Assembly (NCBI GenBank): GCA_016190055.1
Contig: JACPRH010000010.1
Coordinates: 46,497-110,496 of the forward strand
From: Nitrososphaerota archaeon
GTDB taxonomy: Archaea; Thermoproteota; Nitrososphaeria; Nitrososphaerales; JACPRH01
Length of the DNA: 64,000 nucleotides
Direction: 5' to 3'
Notes under the pieces: generated by a model
What the model was told of the DNA's origin: nothing
Databases searched by the model: none
What the model saw: the letters and a program-made list of their open reading frames with translations, nothing else
Translations under genes and position numbers: made by a program
In this document: one piece after another, positions 20,552 to 29,715 of the stretch
How positions within the stretch are numbered: position 1 is the first letter of the stretch
Layout: each line of letters begins with the position of its first letter

Positions 20552-22939
20552 CTAATTTGAATAGAGCAGATTCTGTAGCTCCCCAAGGGTATCTCTAAGC
20601 TCGATAGGCCCTCCGAACAACTCCGTTATTTCCATTAAGTTCCCGTGATTTGATATTGGAGGTATCTTCAGGACATTCGTATCCGTAAGTTGCTGTGTCC
20701 CGAACTCGATGTATTTCTCAAGCATCTCGTTAAGTATTTGTTTCGCTTCCTCACCAAATTTGCTGAAAAAGTCCTTACGGTTCTTACGTACTTGCTCTAC
20801 CCGCTCTCTTCTCGTTCTCAATGGCGCGTTATATGCAACATGGCATAAAAGATCGAATGGGTCAGCATCGTATTGCTTGGTTGCTTCGGCCAGCTGTTCA
20901 AAGGTTATGCCTCTATCCTCAAGCGCCGATAGTATTTGCTTACGCTGTTCAGCATTACTCCATTTAGAACGTAGCTCTGCAGCGGATGTATACATGCTCC
21001 TCAACTGATCTGCCGTGTAATCGGTGTACTTAACAACTACAAGTCGCTTACCGTCTGAATCCAACTCATAAACAATATCCGCTACCATCTCAACAGGTCT
21101 TCCATTCACATAGTATTTTTTCGGGGTTCCCTCAGAATCATCCTTTATTCTTGGAGTATTATCTCGGGCCGTCCGAGCTTCTTCTTGTGATTCCTTGTCT
21201 ATGTACTCCTCAAACGTTGCTTTAACCGTCTTTCCGTTTTCGTCTATCTCCTCTTCAGTGATGCGGGCAGGTTCACCGTCGAATTCCGGATCCGCGAATA
21301 ATCGAGTGGCGCTTCCCGTATAGTCGATTATATTGAAATACAGTTTACCGTAGTCATCTCGGACTCGGGTTCCCCGTCCTATGATCTGCTTGAAATCCAC
21401 CATTGAATTGATGACCTTGAATATTACGACGTTCTTGCACATCGGAGCATCGATTCCAGTTGTCAAAAGCTGCGAAGTAGTCAGAATAACCGGCGTTTTC
21501 GTCTCAAGCTCCATGAACCTATCTAGATGACCTCTTCCGATGTCACCCTCATCCGAAACGACTCGGCAGACATAATCTGGATGCTCTTTAACTAGGTCTA
21601 GGTTGCAGTTGTTGAGTGCTTTACGCATATCTTCGGCATGTTCCTGATCAACACAGAAAATAATGGTCTTAGCGAACCTGTCTTTTTCTTTTAAGAAACT
21701 TGTTAGGTGCTTAGCTACTGCTTCAGTGCGGGCCTTGTAGGAAACTATCCTTTCAAAGTCTTTAGTGCCATATAATTCATCCGGGATTTCTCGACCAAGC
21801 TTATCTTTCTCACCTTTAGCGGGTCGCCAACCTGTTGCGTCTACGCTAGGTACGACACGGTGAACACGGTAAGGTGCTAAGAACCCGTCTTCAATCCCCT
21901 GTTTCAGACTGTATGTGTAAATGGGGTTGCCGAAATAGCGGTACGTATCTCGGTTATCCTCTCTGAGAGGTGTTGCGGTCATTCCAATCTGGTATGCTGG
22001 CTCGAAGTACTCCAGTATCTCGCGCCAATTACTCTCATCCTTAGCACTCCCTCTATGGCACTCGTCAACGATAATGAGGTCGAAGAAATCTCTGGAAAAC
22101 TCTCGATAAAGACCCGGGCGGTGCTCATCTTTCGCGACTGCTTGGTAAGTTGAGAAGTACACCTCTCGACTCTTAACAGCTTCTCCCTGAATTTGCCATC
22201 TAGCATCGCCAAGAGATGCAAATGTCTTATCCTTCGGATCTTCAACTAGAACAGTCCTATCTGCAAGGTATAGAATCTTTGGACGCCTGTACTCGCCAGT
22301 TCTATTCCAACGCGTATTCCAAAGCTTCCAGACAATCTGGAACGCGATATACGTCTTACCGGTTCCAGTAGCCAGTGTCAATAAAACCCGTCTTTTTCCT
22401 TGAAGGACGGACTTAACAGCGCGGTTAATTGCAATCTCTTGGTAGTATCGAAGCGCCTTTCCAGCTAGGGTATTACAAGGTGCAAGAAGTCGTTCACCAA
22501 CTTCAGGCGTAATGTTTTCTGATGTGCTTAACCTACTCCAAAGATCATCAGGCGTTGGGAAACGCTCAAAATCAGTATCACGCCCCGTGATAAAGTCGTG
22601 CTCGACAATACCTTTACCGTTAGTCGAGTATGCAAATTTGAGACCAAGCATCGACGCGTATTCCTTGGCTTGTTGTAATCCATCGCCAGCGTTCTTGTAA
22701 GCGGATTTCGCCTCAACGACCGCGATAGAGAAGTCTCGCCTATATCTTAACAGGTAGTCAGCCCGCTTCTGCTTCTTTCGGAAGCATTTCTCACCAGCCA
22801 CAATAATTCTTCCGTCGGTGAAGGTTTTCTGCTCGCTCATCTGATCGTCAGTCCAACCTGCACCGTAAAGCTTGGGCAAAACATACTTTCGACAAGTATC
22901 AGCTTCCGTTATCAAGTCTCGTAACCCTTTCGCCTGCAA
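20552..22939 (-). CDS. hsdR: Type I restriction endonuclease subunit
   Basis: N-terminal nuclease domain (VVEAKSAYKNAGDG), LATGTGKTYIAFQ, DECHRGSAKDESNW, helicase motifs. Confidence 0.94.
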   Translation of the reverse strand: MQAKGLRDLITEADTCRKYVLPKLYGAGWTDDQMSEQKTFTDGRIIVAGEKCFRKKQKRADYLLRYRRDFSIAVVEAKSAYKNAGDGLQQAKEYASMLGLKFAYSTNGKGIVEHDFITGRDTDFERFPTPDDLWSRLSTSENITPEVGERLLAPCNTLAGKALRYYQEIAINRAVKSVLQGKRRVLLTLATGTGKTYIAFQIVWKLWNTRWNRTGEYRRPKILYLADRTVLVEDPKDKTFASLGDARWQIQGEAVKSREVYFSTYQAVAKDEHRPGLYREFSRDFFDLIIVDECHRGSAKDESNWREILEYFEPAYQIGMTATPLREDNRDTYRYFGNPIYTYSLKQGIEDGFLAPYRVHRVVPSVDATGWRPAKGEKDKLGREIPDELYGTKDFERIVSYKARTEAVAKHLTSFLKEKDRFAKTIIFCVDQEHAEDMRKALNNCNLDLVKEHPDYVCRVVSDEGDIGRGHLDRFMELETKTPVILTTSQLLTTGIDAPMCKNVVIFKVINSMVDFKQIIGRGTRVRDDYGKLYFNIIDYTGSATRLFADPEFDGEPARITEEEIDENGKTVKATFEEYIDKESQEEARTARDNTPRIKDDSEGTPKKYYVNGRPVEMVADIVYELDSDGKRLVVVKYTDYTADQLRSMYTSAAELRSKWSNAEQRKQILSALEDRGITFEQLAEATKQYDADPFDLLCHVAYNAPLRTRRERVEQVRKNRKDFFSKFGEEAKQILNEMLEKYIEFGTQQLTDTNVLKIPPISNHGNLMEITELFGGPIELRDTLGELQNLLYSN

Positions 22940-23147
22940 GTGCCAACACCTGCTAACTTATATTCTAAATGTGAAGTATCCTGAATTGTGAAATCCAATT
23001 TACCGAATTTTATCCAATAGACGTTATATGCAGAAGTTGCAGTAGGATAAAGGTATCGGAATTCGCGCGAAAAAGTCGTGAAATGCTTACAAATAGTTTA
23101 AAAATGCGCAATTTCCTGACGGTAAGAGTATTGTTAGGGTTTTTACG

Positions 23148-24200
23148 ATGGATGATAGAGAAGTATTAAGCAACTATTTGGATATTATTCGAAGCGATGC
23201 CTTCCTAAAATACGAGAAACGGCTTGCTGCGAGGGCCATCAGTAATCTAAAAAAGTCCCAAAAGAGCGATGAGGTATCTTTAGTCAAAACCATAATTAAT
23301 AGTTTTGGCAGCCTACCATCCTTTAGCAACAAAAAGTTCGGCATCTCGACTCGGTCGATTTTTATCCACGATCAGAAGTCGCGGGTCATTTTCAATTCAT
23401 ACTACGACAATAATCCGTGTGAACTAGGTGATGTTATCTTCATCATATCTGTAGTTCTAGATGGGAAAAAGTGTTTTGAGAAGTTCACAATTACACAGTT
23501 TAAGAATGCTAAGAGCACGAACAATATTAAATGGAGCGGTATAGACCAAAAGCAACTTTACTTATTATCTAGGTTCCCTTGCTTCAGAGGAAAGAAAGGC
23601 ATTATTCCGAAGAAAGATTGTTTCCTACCCAATTATTCTGGGTGTCTAGGATCATACGGTTTCTTGTATAATAAAGGGGATTTTGCTTTTGTTAGCGCGA
23701 CCTCATTAGATTCGTTTCTTAGAGGTAGACAGGATCTCAAAGGTGAAGACCTTTACAAGCTGAGCATTACTGCAAAAGATTTTCCATGGCCCTACTTCTA
23801 CCTCACCTCTTCGGATGCGAAAAAGATTATTGAAATGGCGAATCTTTTTATTGATATCTCATATCCTCTCCCTAATCTCTTTGGAAACCATCATTATGCC
23901 GCTGATATCTACGACTTTTCTCACAAGTATTTGACATTAGGCATAGGTGAATCTACACTTATGGAATATGGAAGTGAGAACCCGCAAGCCAAGCGTTTCC
24001 TTGATAATTTGATTCAAAACCTGTATGAACTAGGTAAAAAGAAAAAAGCCAAGCTGATGAAGAATTTTGCTAAAAGATACTTTGTAGGTAATCATCCAAA
24101 TGAGGATGGTCGCCGAGCTGAAGCGTATCCAGATATCGAAAATAACGGAATCGGTATTGTCCACACAATAATAAATCTAGGTAATTCTAGACCTGAGTAA
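23148..24200 (+). CDS. Hypothetical defense-island protein, possible nuclease-like core
   Basis: 350 aa, divergent from hsdR; GDVIFIISVVLDGKKCFEKFTITQFKNAK resembles a PD-(D/E)xK-like beta/Q-x-K arrangement. Confidence 0.4.
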   Translation: MDDREVLSNYLDIIRSDAFLKYEKRLAARAISNLKKSQKSDEVSLVKTIINSFGSLPSFSNKKFGISTRSIFIHDQKSRVIFNSYYDNNPCELGDVIFIISVVLDGKKCFEKFTITQFKNAKSTNNIKWSGIDQKQLYLLSRFPCFRGKKGIIPKKDCFLPNYSGCLGSYGFLYNKGDFAFVSATSLDSFLRGRQDLKGEDLYKLSITAKDFPWPYFYLTSSDAKKIIEMANLFIDISYPLPNLFGNHHYAADIYDFSHKYLTLGIGESTLMEYGSENPQAKRFLDNLIQNLYELGKKKKAKLMKNFAKRYFVGNHPNEDGRRAEAYPDIENNGIGIVHTIINLGNSRPE

Positions 24201-24294
24201 ACTGATAAGTTACGAATGCCAACTATTTTACGGGATTATTTCCATGTAGAACTACCAATAGAGATAAAAACATTGAGCATGATGCTAGCAAGGA

Positions 24295-25287
24295 ATGAGC
24301 AAACGGCCTCAGCACTTTGATCAATTAATGGGACTCGGGATTCCTAAGGTTGTGCTAGACAGCATAGTAGAGGAGTATCGATTACATCTTGATCAATCAG
24401 ACGTCAACATTGAAAACATAGCGAAAGATTTGACTGAAGAACAAGCTGAGGATGTGTATTGGCGATATAGATTTGCCGGTCAAGTCTCCACTAATCTCTT
24501 CTACTTGGTCAATTTAGGTAGTCAGGATATCCAAAGTATCGCTAAGAAATTGAAACAAGAAGCTGCGCATATTTCTCAAGCTATCGAGAAGGAGATGTTG
24601 AGTGAGGAGGCCGCGGATTGGTATTATGAGCCGGGGAGCCTTAGGATAAGTGAATCAAAGGTAACAGTAGACAAAGCCTTAATGGGCTTTAATTATGTTG
24701 GTAATCCAGTATGGGTGTTTCACGAAGGTAAGCCTCAATACTTGCCACGCTTGCATAAAGCAAGCATTATTCTGCGAAAGAAGTCCAACATCTTAGAAGT
24801 TAGGTCGTCGAGCTATGGTGTGGGGAAAGGAGTATTTCGTTGGTTTATTGATAATACTAAGTTGCTCGGTAGTCCATTATGTTTCGATAAGAACATGGAA
24901 GAGCAATTTCGAAGAAAAGTCAAAAAATATACAAGTGCAACAGTCGACATTCCTGAAGGCTATTATGATGATTATATCGGGCGTGAGAGACTTTACGCGC
25001 GAACCAACGAAGGAAAAAGGAAAGACATCAGGCTAAGCCTAAGATTTCAGGAACTCGTCAAAAATGGACGCTTATCAATAGCCTACGCAACATTGGACTT
25101 GATGAAGGATATGGAGGTCTCTTTCAATCTAAATGCTAGACTCGGACGACTTTTCTTTAAAGCTTATGTTAGAGAAGAAGTGCTTGATGCAGTAATAAAC
25201 ATCGTGGAGAAGGTGTATGAGAGCGTTGGTGGATACCCGCAAAAGTCCTTATACGAAAATCTTAGAATACCTAGACAAGAAGTATAA
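24295..25287 (+). CDS. Hypothetical protein, first gene of a three-gene cassette
   Basis: 330-aa ORF, no family recognised; overlaps next ORF. Confidence 0.5.
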   Translation: MSKRPQHFDQLMGLGIPKVVLDSIVEEYRLHLDQSDVNIENIAKDLTEEQAEDVYWRYRFAGQVSTNLFYLVNLGSQDIQSIAKKLKQEAAHISQAIEKEMLSEEAADWYYEPGSLRISESKVTVDKALMGFNYVGNPVWVFHEGKPQYLPRLHKASIILRKKSNILEVRSSSYGVGKGVFRWFIDNTKLLGSPLCFDKNMEEQFRRKVKKYTSATVDIPEGYYDDYIGRERLYARTNEGKRKDIRLSLRFQELVKNGRLSIAYATLDLMKDMEVSFNLNARLGRLFFKAYVREEVLDAVINIVEKVYESVGGYPQKSLYENLRIPRQEV

Positions 25288-25639
25288 TGAGGGTATTCGG
25301 CAAATATTCATTGAAACCCTCAGTCAGGACACTTCTATTTCAGTAGATAGATTGCTAACAATAATACCGGAATTTCTAAAGGACGGACACTTATCTGTTA
25401 GGTTCGAAATTAGATGTCCTACCTGCAACGAGAACCATGGTTCATATAACAGGATGTCCGATATACCTCTAAAGAATATCTTCTGTGAAGATTGCGACAC
25501 ATCTTTCTATACTCTGAGCCAAGAAGTCATCGACGTTTCACTACTTGTTTCAGAAAGGCTGGGTGGAGCAGCCGCAAAGCCGTTTTTTCGACCATTGGTC
25601 AAACCCCCCAGATTTAACGCACCGCCAAGTCCTCTCTAA
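25217..25639 (+). CDS. Zinc-ribbon-containing hypothetical protein, second gene of cassette
   Basis: CPTCNENHGSY...IFCEDCDTSFY; start uncertain within overlap with preceding ORF. Confidence 0.5.
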   Translation: MRALVDTRKSPYTKILEYLDKKYNEGIRQIFIETLSQDTSISVDRLLTIIPEFLKDGHLSVRFEIRCPTCNENHGSYNRMSDIPLKNIFCEDCDTSFYTLSQEVIDVSLLVSERLGGAAAKPFFRPLVKPPRFNAPPSPL

Positions 25640-25640
25640 C

Positions 25641-26093
25641 TTGTCTGAATTAGATATTACCTTACCGTCGAGGCTTGCGTATTCAACGAGAGGGCACGTT
25701 TTTGAAGATTTAATGGGTTCAATGTTCGCGAAAATCCCGGGACTCCGAGTAAAGTTAAGACGATTAACACCCAAAGGCGAACGGGATATTCTGATATTCG
25801 CTGATGATGACGGGTTATCAAAGATAATTGGTACATTATCATGCGTGGAATGCAAGTGGCTCAAGGGCCCGGTTGGTGTTGGGATTGTAAATGAATTGAC
25901 AGGTAAGGCGGATAATCCTTGGACCAAAGCGGCCTTCCTTATCAGTATGAGCGGTTTCTCTCCCGACGCTAAGCAGCGTTGTCGCGACTCTGATATACCA
26001 ATTTTCCCATTATCTAAAGAAGACATCTTATCATTGCTTAAGGCAGAGATATCGTTCAAGGATCTCCTTGAACAAATTATGGCAGCGTATTAA
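25641..26093 (+). CDS. Mrr-like PD-(D/E)xK restriction endonuclease, third gene of cassette
   Basis: GHVFEDLMGSMFAKIPGLRVKLRRLTPKGERDILIF...LSCVECKWLKGPVGVGIVNELTGK...AAFLISMSGFSPDAKQ; TTG at 25641 just after preceding stop (listed ORF opens at 25545). Confidence 0.65.
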   Translation: MSELDITLPSRLAYSTRGHVFEDLMGSMFAKIPGLRVKLRRLTPKGERDILIFADDDGLSKIIGTLSCVECKWLKGPVGVGIVNELTGKADNPWTKAAFLISMSGFSPDAKQRCRDSDIPIFPLSKEDILSLLKAEISFKDLLEQIMAAY

Positions 26094-26184
26094 TCCTATG
26101 CTCGACTAGGGGTGTTGAAAGGCAAGTATCACAAGCAGAAGAATAAGCCAAAGCAGTTCTTAGAATGTTGAGCTAATTCAGGTT

Positions 26185-26955
26185 CTAGACATTGACACCG
26201 GCGTTAGGCCGACAGGTTCCATTGAACTCGCAGACCCTGCATTTCCCAATGTGGTTAGTTGGTATGGGATTTCTCTTACTCAACCAATAATCTTGAGCCC
26301 ATTCAATGCTCTTTATTGCGTCGCTTTTACTGTAACTTAGGCGAAATACCTTCACGGTTCCCTTATACCTTTTCTCGAATGTTTCTGTCTCTCCCTTTAC
26401 CAAGCTTTGAGTCAATAGACGCAAGAAGAAAACCTTCAAGACTCCATTAATACTCTCCCGCCTACTGGTTTTGACGATTGCTATCTTCAGCTGGGAGCAA
26501 TCAAAACCCATTAGATCGAGTAGAAGCGCGTATGTCTTTGCCTGTATCTCCTGATTATGCCATAGTATGTTGGGATCGCTTCTTGTGGTTTTAAGCTCCA
26601 ACACGAAGGTAGGTTTCCCATTCTCAAATATTATAGCGTCAGGTAACCCGACAACAATGATATCACCAACTCTTGCCCCGACTGGAAAAGAGGCGGTGTA
26701 CAACGGCCTTTTCTGTATCTTCTCGATAATTTCGTCAAGAGTCGTTTTCTGCATTGCCAAAAGTTCTTCATGTATAGCGGTTCCCTCACTCTCATCCTCA
26801 GTGGTTATGGCTCCTTGCGTGTATGAATAGTCTACTTTGAGTTCGCAGTAATATTGTTCAGCAATGCCTGATACTGGAACGAATGGCACGTTATGCCTGA
26901 ACTTTCCCTCTTCACGAAGGCTCAGAAGCCCGAGCAAGATATCTTTCCAGATCAT
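26185..26955 (-). CDS. Cas4-like PD-(D/E)xK exonuclease (orphan)
   Basis: VGLPDAIIFENGKPTFVLELKTTRSD, QIQAKTYALLL-like helix, C-terminal CRVCEFNGTC Fe-S-type cysteines and an N-terminal cysteine (QYYCELK). Confidence 0.6.
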   Translation of the reverse strand: MIWKDILLGLLSLREEGKFRHNVPFVPVSGIAEQYYCELKVDYSYTQGAITTEDESEGTAIHEELLAMQKTTLDEIIEKIQKRPLYTASFPVGARVGDIIVVGLPDAIIFENGKPTFVLELKTTRSDPNILWHNQEIQAKTYALLLDLMGFDCSQLKIAIVKTSRRESINGVLKVFFLRLLTQSLVKGETETFEKRYKGTVKVFRLSYSKSDAIKSIEWAQDYWLSKRNPIPTNHIGKCRVCEFNGTCRPNAGVNV

Positions 26956-27217
26956 TATTAGTGCACACAGTAGGACGTAGATTTAATCTAATCGCCGTCT
27001 TGTTCACATATCGTCTTTCGGTACTGCTCGATTACTGCAATGATGTATGATGCGTTTCGGGAGATGTCTTGATATTCTCCTATTTTGTTTGAGCCTGTTC
27101 CACGCCATCTTTTCCATACATCTAAGAATTCACTATAACGAATAGCACGCTCAATACTACTGTCTTGAGGAACACCAATTATAGCGTCACCTGATATTCT
27201 GTTGATCTGGAATTTCT

Positions 27218-27545
27218 GGTAGTGTCCCAGTTACGTTATGAATTTAGTCCGATTTAGTCTTGACAAGGTCCAACAGCTTCTTTGAGGGCTTGTAAAGCAC
27301 CTTGGGCCTTCCTACCTTTCCCTGAAGTATCTCCTCCTTGATCAGCAATGTATCAGCCTCAAGATGCTTCAGATGAAATAGGACCGTCGACCTAGCCAAT
27401 CCTGTCTTCTCAACCAACTTTGGAAGGGTACGCGGTGAAGCCTGGGCACTTGGCAAAGCAGCCCCGCTATATTACGGCAACAACTATCAAGAACCATGCT
27501 TGTCTTCGTTATGGACTAAATTCATAACGTATCTGGGACACTACC
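27218..27545 (-). mobile_element. 328-bp insertion element (MITE-like) with 33-bp TIRs and 8-bp TSD
   Basis: Left ggtagtgtcccagttacgttatgaatttagtcc (27218-27250), right inverse of ggtagtgtcccagatacgttatgaatttagtcc (27513-27545), one mismatch; gaatttct directly repeated at 27210-27217 and 27546-27553. Confidence 0.93.
27244..27456 (-). CDS. ArsR-like winged-HTH ORF carried inside the insertion element
   Basis: LPKLVEKTGLARSTVLFHLKHLEADTLLIKEEILQGKVGRPKVLYKPSKKLL; stop codon lies in the TIR. Confidence 0.55.
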   Translation of the reverse strand: MPSAQASPRTLPKLVEKTGLARSTVLFHLKHLEADTLLIKEEILQGKVGRPKVLYKPSKKLLDLVKTKSD

Positions 27546-28020
27546 GAATTTCTTGGGCCGGTGTAAAGTAGTTACATAGTTTAATGTCTTGAAATAAGTC
27601 CAGACATCACTTGCTGTAAACGAAGCTCCTTTGCCTTGACTATCAATGATTGTCATAGTCGCATTAGATGACGGTTCTACTAAAGGGTAGAGACGCATCC
27701 CGCAGTTTTCGCAAAACCTGTTCTTAGCTTTGTACTGTTCATCAAAGACCTTTCAGCAATTTCGGCATTCAAACTTCATTAGAGTCACGTAATATTGTGG
27801 GCATCATTATCTGTTTGATATTAAAGGCTTCTCAAGCACTGCTATTGTGCGTCAGTTATGCATAGAGCGCCTTGACGGAGGCTTATCACATCGTATTACG
27901 CCGAATGTGCAGTAGCAGAAGATGTAATTAGAAAAGGGTTTAGGTAGCTCACGGTGGCATACTATATGTCGTCTATGGCACGTTCGAGGTATCGTCTTCA
28001 GCCAATTGTGAGCTTGCAGA

Positions 28021-28674
28021 TTAATTGGATTTTACATGCCGTAGGAAATTTGAGACGAATTCTAGAATGTCAATTGACATACTCTGATTGATGGAGGTGT
28101 TTCCATGAACCGCCTTATTTCGAATAGATATCATTTTTCTAATTAAACGCTCATTGCTCTTTGAGATCAACTTATCCTCTGCCAATCTAGTAGTAATCTC
28201 TGTTTTACTCAACGTAACCGCTTCTTCTACATCTATATTCTTAGCCAAAACCTCTCTTATGAGGCTCTCCAAGACTGAAAAAAGCAATAGAAAGGCGCTC
28301 TCTTGCTTGCCTGCTTTAATGAGGAGCTTTGCATCATAAAGCATCCTTCGCCTCATCTTCATGATAATCTCATACTCCACATTACCTTTACCTTGCTTGA
28401 TGCGCCGAGGTCTTGGCTTCGTCATAACCAAGTCGAATCTTACATCTTCTTTTTGCTCTGCGTACCTTGCTAGTTCCTTTAACTTATCTGCCAGAGCTGG
28501 CATCGATTCTTTGGAAACTACCTCGACTATAATCATCTTCCCGCCTTTCCTTGCAATCAAGTCTGGACTCCATTGTAAATCCGGCAGCTTAGGTTCAAGC
28601 TTTACGTCGTAGCCTAAAGCCCTAAACTCCTCCTGTAGTTCTTTGATCTTTCTAGCATGCAACTTTACGATCAA
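28021..28674 (-). CDS. Nuclease-like N-domain fused to HEPN-like C-domain
   Basis: LQWSPDLIARKGGKMIIVEVVSK (PD...ExV/K-like) followed by helical domain with RNKAVHG (Rx4H HEPN motif). Confidence 0.55.
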   Translation of the reverse strand: MIVKLHARKIKELQEEFRALGYDVKLEPKLPDLQWSPDLIARKGGKMIIVEVVSKESMPALADKLKELARYAEQKEDVRFDLVMTKPRPRRIKQGKGNVEYEIIMKMRRRMLYDAKLLIKAGKQESAFLLLFSVLESLIREVLAKNIDVEEAVTLSKTEITTRLAEDKLISKSNERLIRKMISIRNKAVHGNTSINQSMSIDILEFVSNFLRHVKSN

Positions 28675-29108
28675 AGTAGATCCTTCACCTGCTCTCCCAA
28701 TTTAGAAATCTCGATGAACACAAACTCTTCGCCGTCCGCAATTGCTGTTACAAGCAGTGATGAGACGCCCCTTATTCTATATGGGTTATCCAGCGACCTC
28801 TTACGCACGTTGCGATCTGTGATTTGACGATCATCAGCATATGCTACTCCTTTTAGAGCATCAATCACAGGTTTAGAGACATTATCTGTATCATAATCAG
28901 GGATACCATCGTAGAACACTGTTACCCTTACGACCAGATCTTCATCCGCCAAAGGAGATTGAAAAAGAGGTTGAGCTGCTTCTGAGACCTTCAGTTTCCA
29001 GCTTCGCTTTTTCGACCCGGAATTTTGCGAAGAAGCTGGCTTGCCCTTAACAATGAAACCGATTCTTCGGCCATTAAGGATATTGGCGGCGCTGGTATTC
29101 TGGGCCAA
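28671..29108 (-). CDS. RusA-family Holliday junction resolvase-like endonuclease
   Basis: DYDTDNVSKPVIDALKGVAYADDRQITDRNVRK acidic motif arrangement; 4-nt overlap with downstream gene. Confidence 0.8.
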   Translation of the reverse strand: MAQNTSAANILNGRRIGFIVKGKPASSQNSGSKKRSWKLKVSEAAQPLFQSPLADEDLVVRVTVFYDGIPDYDTDNVSKPVIDALKGVAYADDRQITDRNVRKRSLDNPYRIRGVSSLLVTAIADGEEFVFIEISKLGEQVKDLL

Positions 29109-29232
29109 ATCACAAGCCTAACTAGGCTCTGAATTCGGAATCACTAATAACTTTTTTGTTTTGAAGCTCTTTGGTTCTGTCACTCTAGGTATCTCAACTG
29201 AAATTAGGGCTGTCAACTTTCGGTAGTTACCT

Positions 29233-29646
29233 TCAACTGCGGGTAACTGCCAACTCTAAGAGTTTGAGATAGTCTTCTGGATTAAGCTTAACAACCTTAC
29301 GGGCACTCGGCCTAAAAGAATCTAGATTCTCTTGAAGTTCATTGTATGAGATATTTCTTGGATACAGCCTGAAACATTCGTATCGCGGTGCTACTTTCCA
29401 ACCCGAATCTTCGGGCGCGTCCTCCACTTCGAAAACTATAGCATCACCAACTACAAACCATTTTCCCTTTTCTCTAAATGCAAATACAACAGTGTCACCC
29501 TTCTTGGCTTGGGTGAAATTAGTATGCCAGTCTCTATCCCAAACAGGCTCGTTCTTCATCCTCGCCTCCAAGTTCATTCGGAAGTGAATAAGACCCAGTT
29601 CACCTGCATACTCTTTCACATGCGGGTAAATCCAGACGTTTCCCAT
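29233..29646 (-). CDS. EVE/PUA-superfamily-like protein
   Basis: GNVWIYPHVKEYAGELG...AKKGDTVVFAFREKGKWFVVGDAIV...YPRNISYNELQENL resembles EVE-type modified-base readers. Confidence 0.45.
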   Translation of the reverse strand: MGNVWIYPHVKEYAGELGLIHFRMNLEARMKNEPVWDRDWHTNFTQAKKGDTVVFAFREKGKWFVVGDAIVFEVEDAPEDSGWKVAPRYECFRLYPRNISYNELQENLDSFRPSARKVVKLNPEDYLKLLELAVTRS

Positions 29647-29715
29647 AGTCCCCGACTATAGTGAAACAATATCTACTTATCGTTTAGGGTTAAATAGATG
29701 TAGGATTTTTTAAAT

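Larger units (their letters stand above)
26988..27779 (-). pseudogene. Zinc-ribbon gene broken by an inserted mobile element and one in-frame TGA
   Basis: Minus strand MKFECRNC(TGA)KVFDEQYKAKNRFCENCGMRLYPLVEPSSNATMTIIDSQGKGASFTASDVWTYFKTLNYVTTLHRPKKF | element | QINRISGDAIIGVPQDSSIERAIRYSEFLDVWKRWRGTGSNKIGEYQDISRNASYIIAVIEQYRKTICEQDGD; removing element plus one TSD copy restores one frame. Confidence 0.85.

Noticed and set aside
26185-26955. Cas4-like gene as evidence for a CRISPR-Cas locus
   Set aside because: No repeat array, Cas1/Cas2 or effector genes in the window.
27753-27755. Selenocysteine or other recoding at the in-frame TGA
   Set aside because: Gene is already interrupted by a mobile element and no recoding signal was seen; simple nonsense mutation is the easier explanation.
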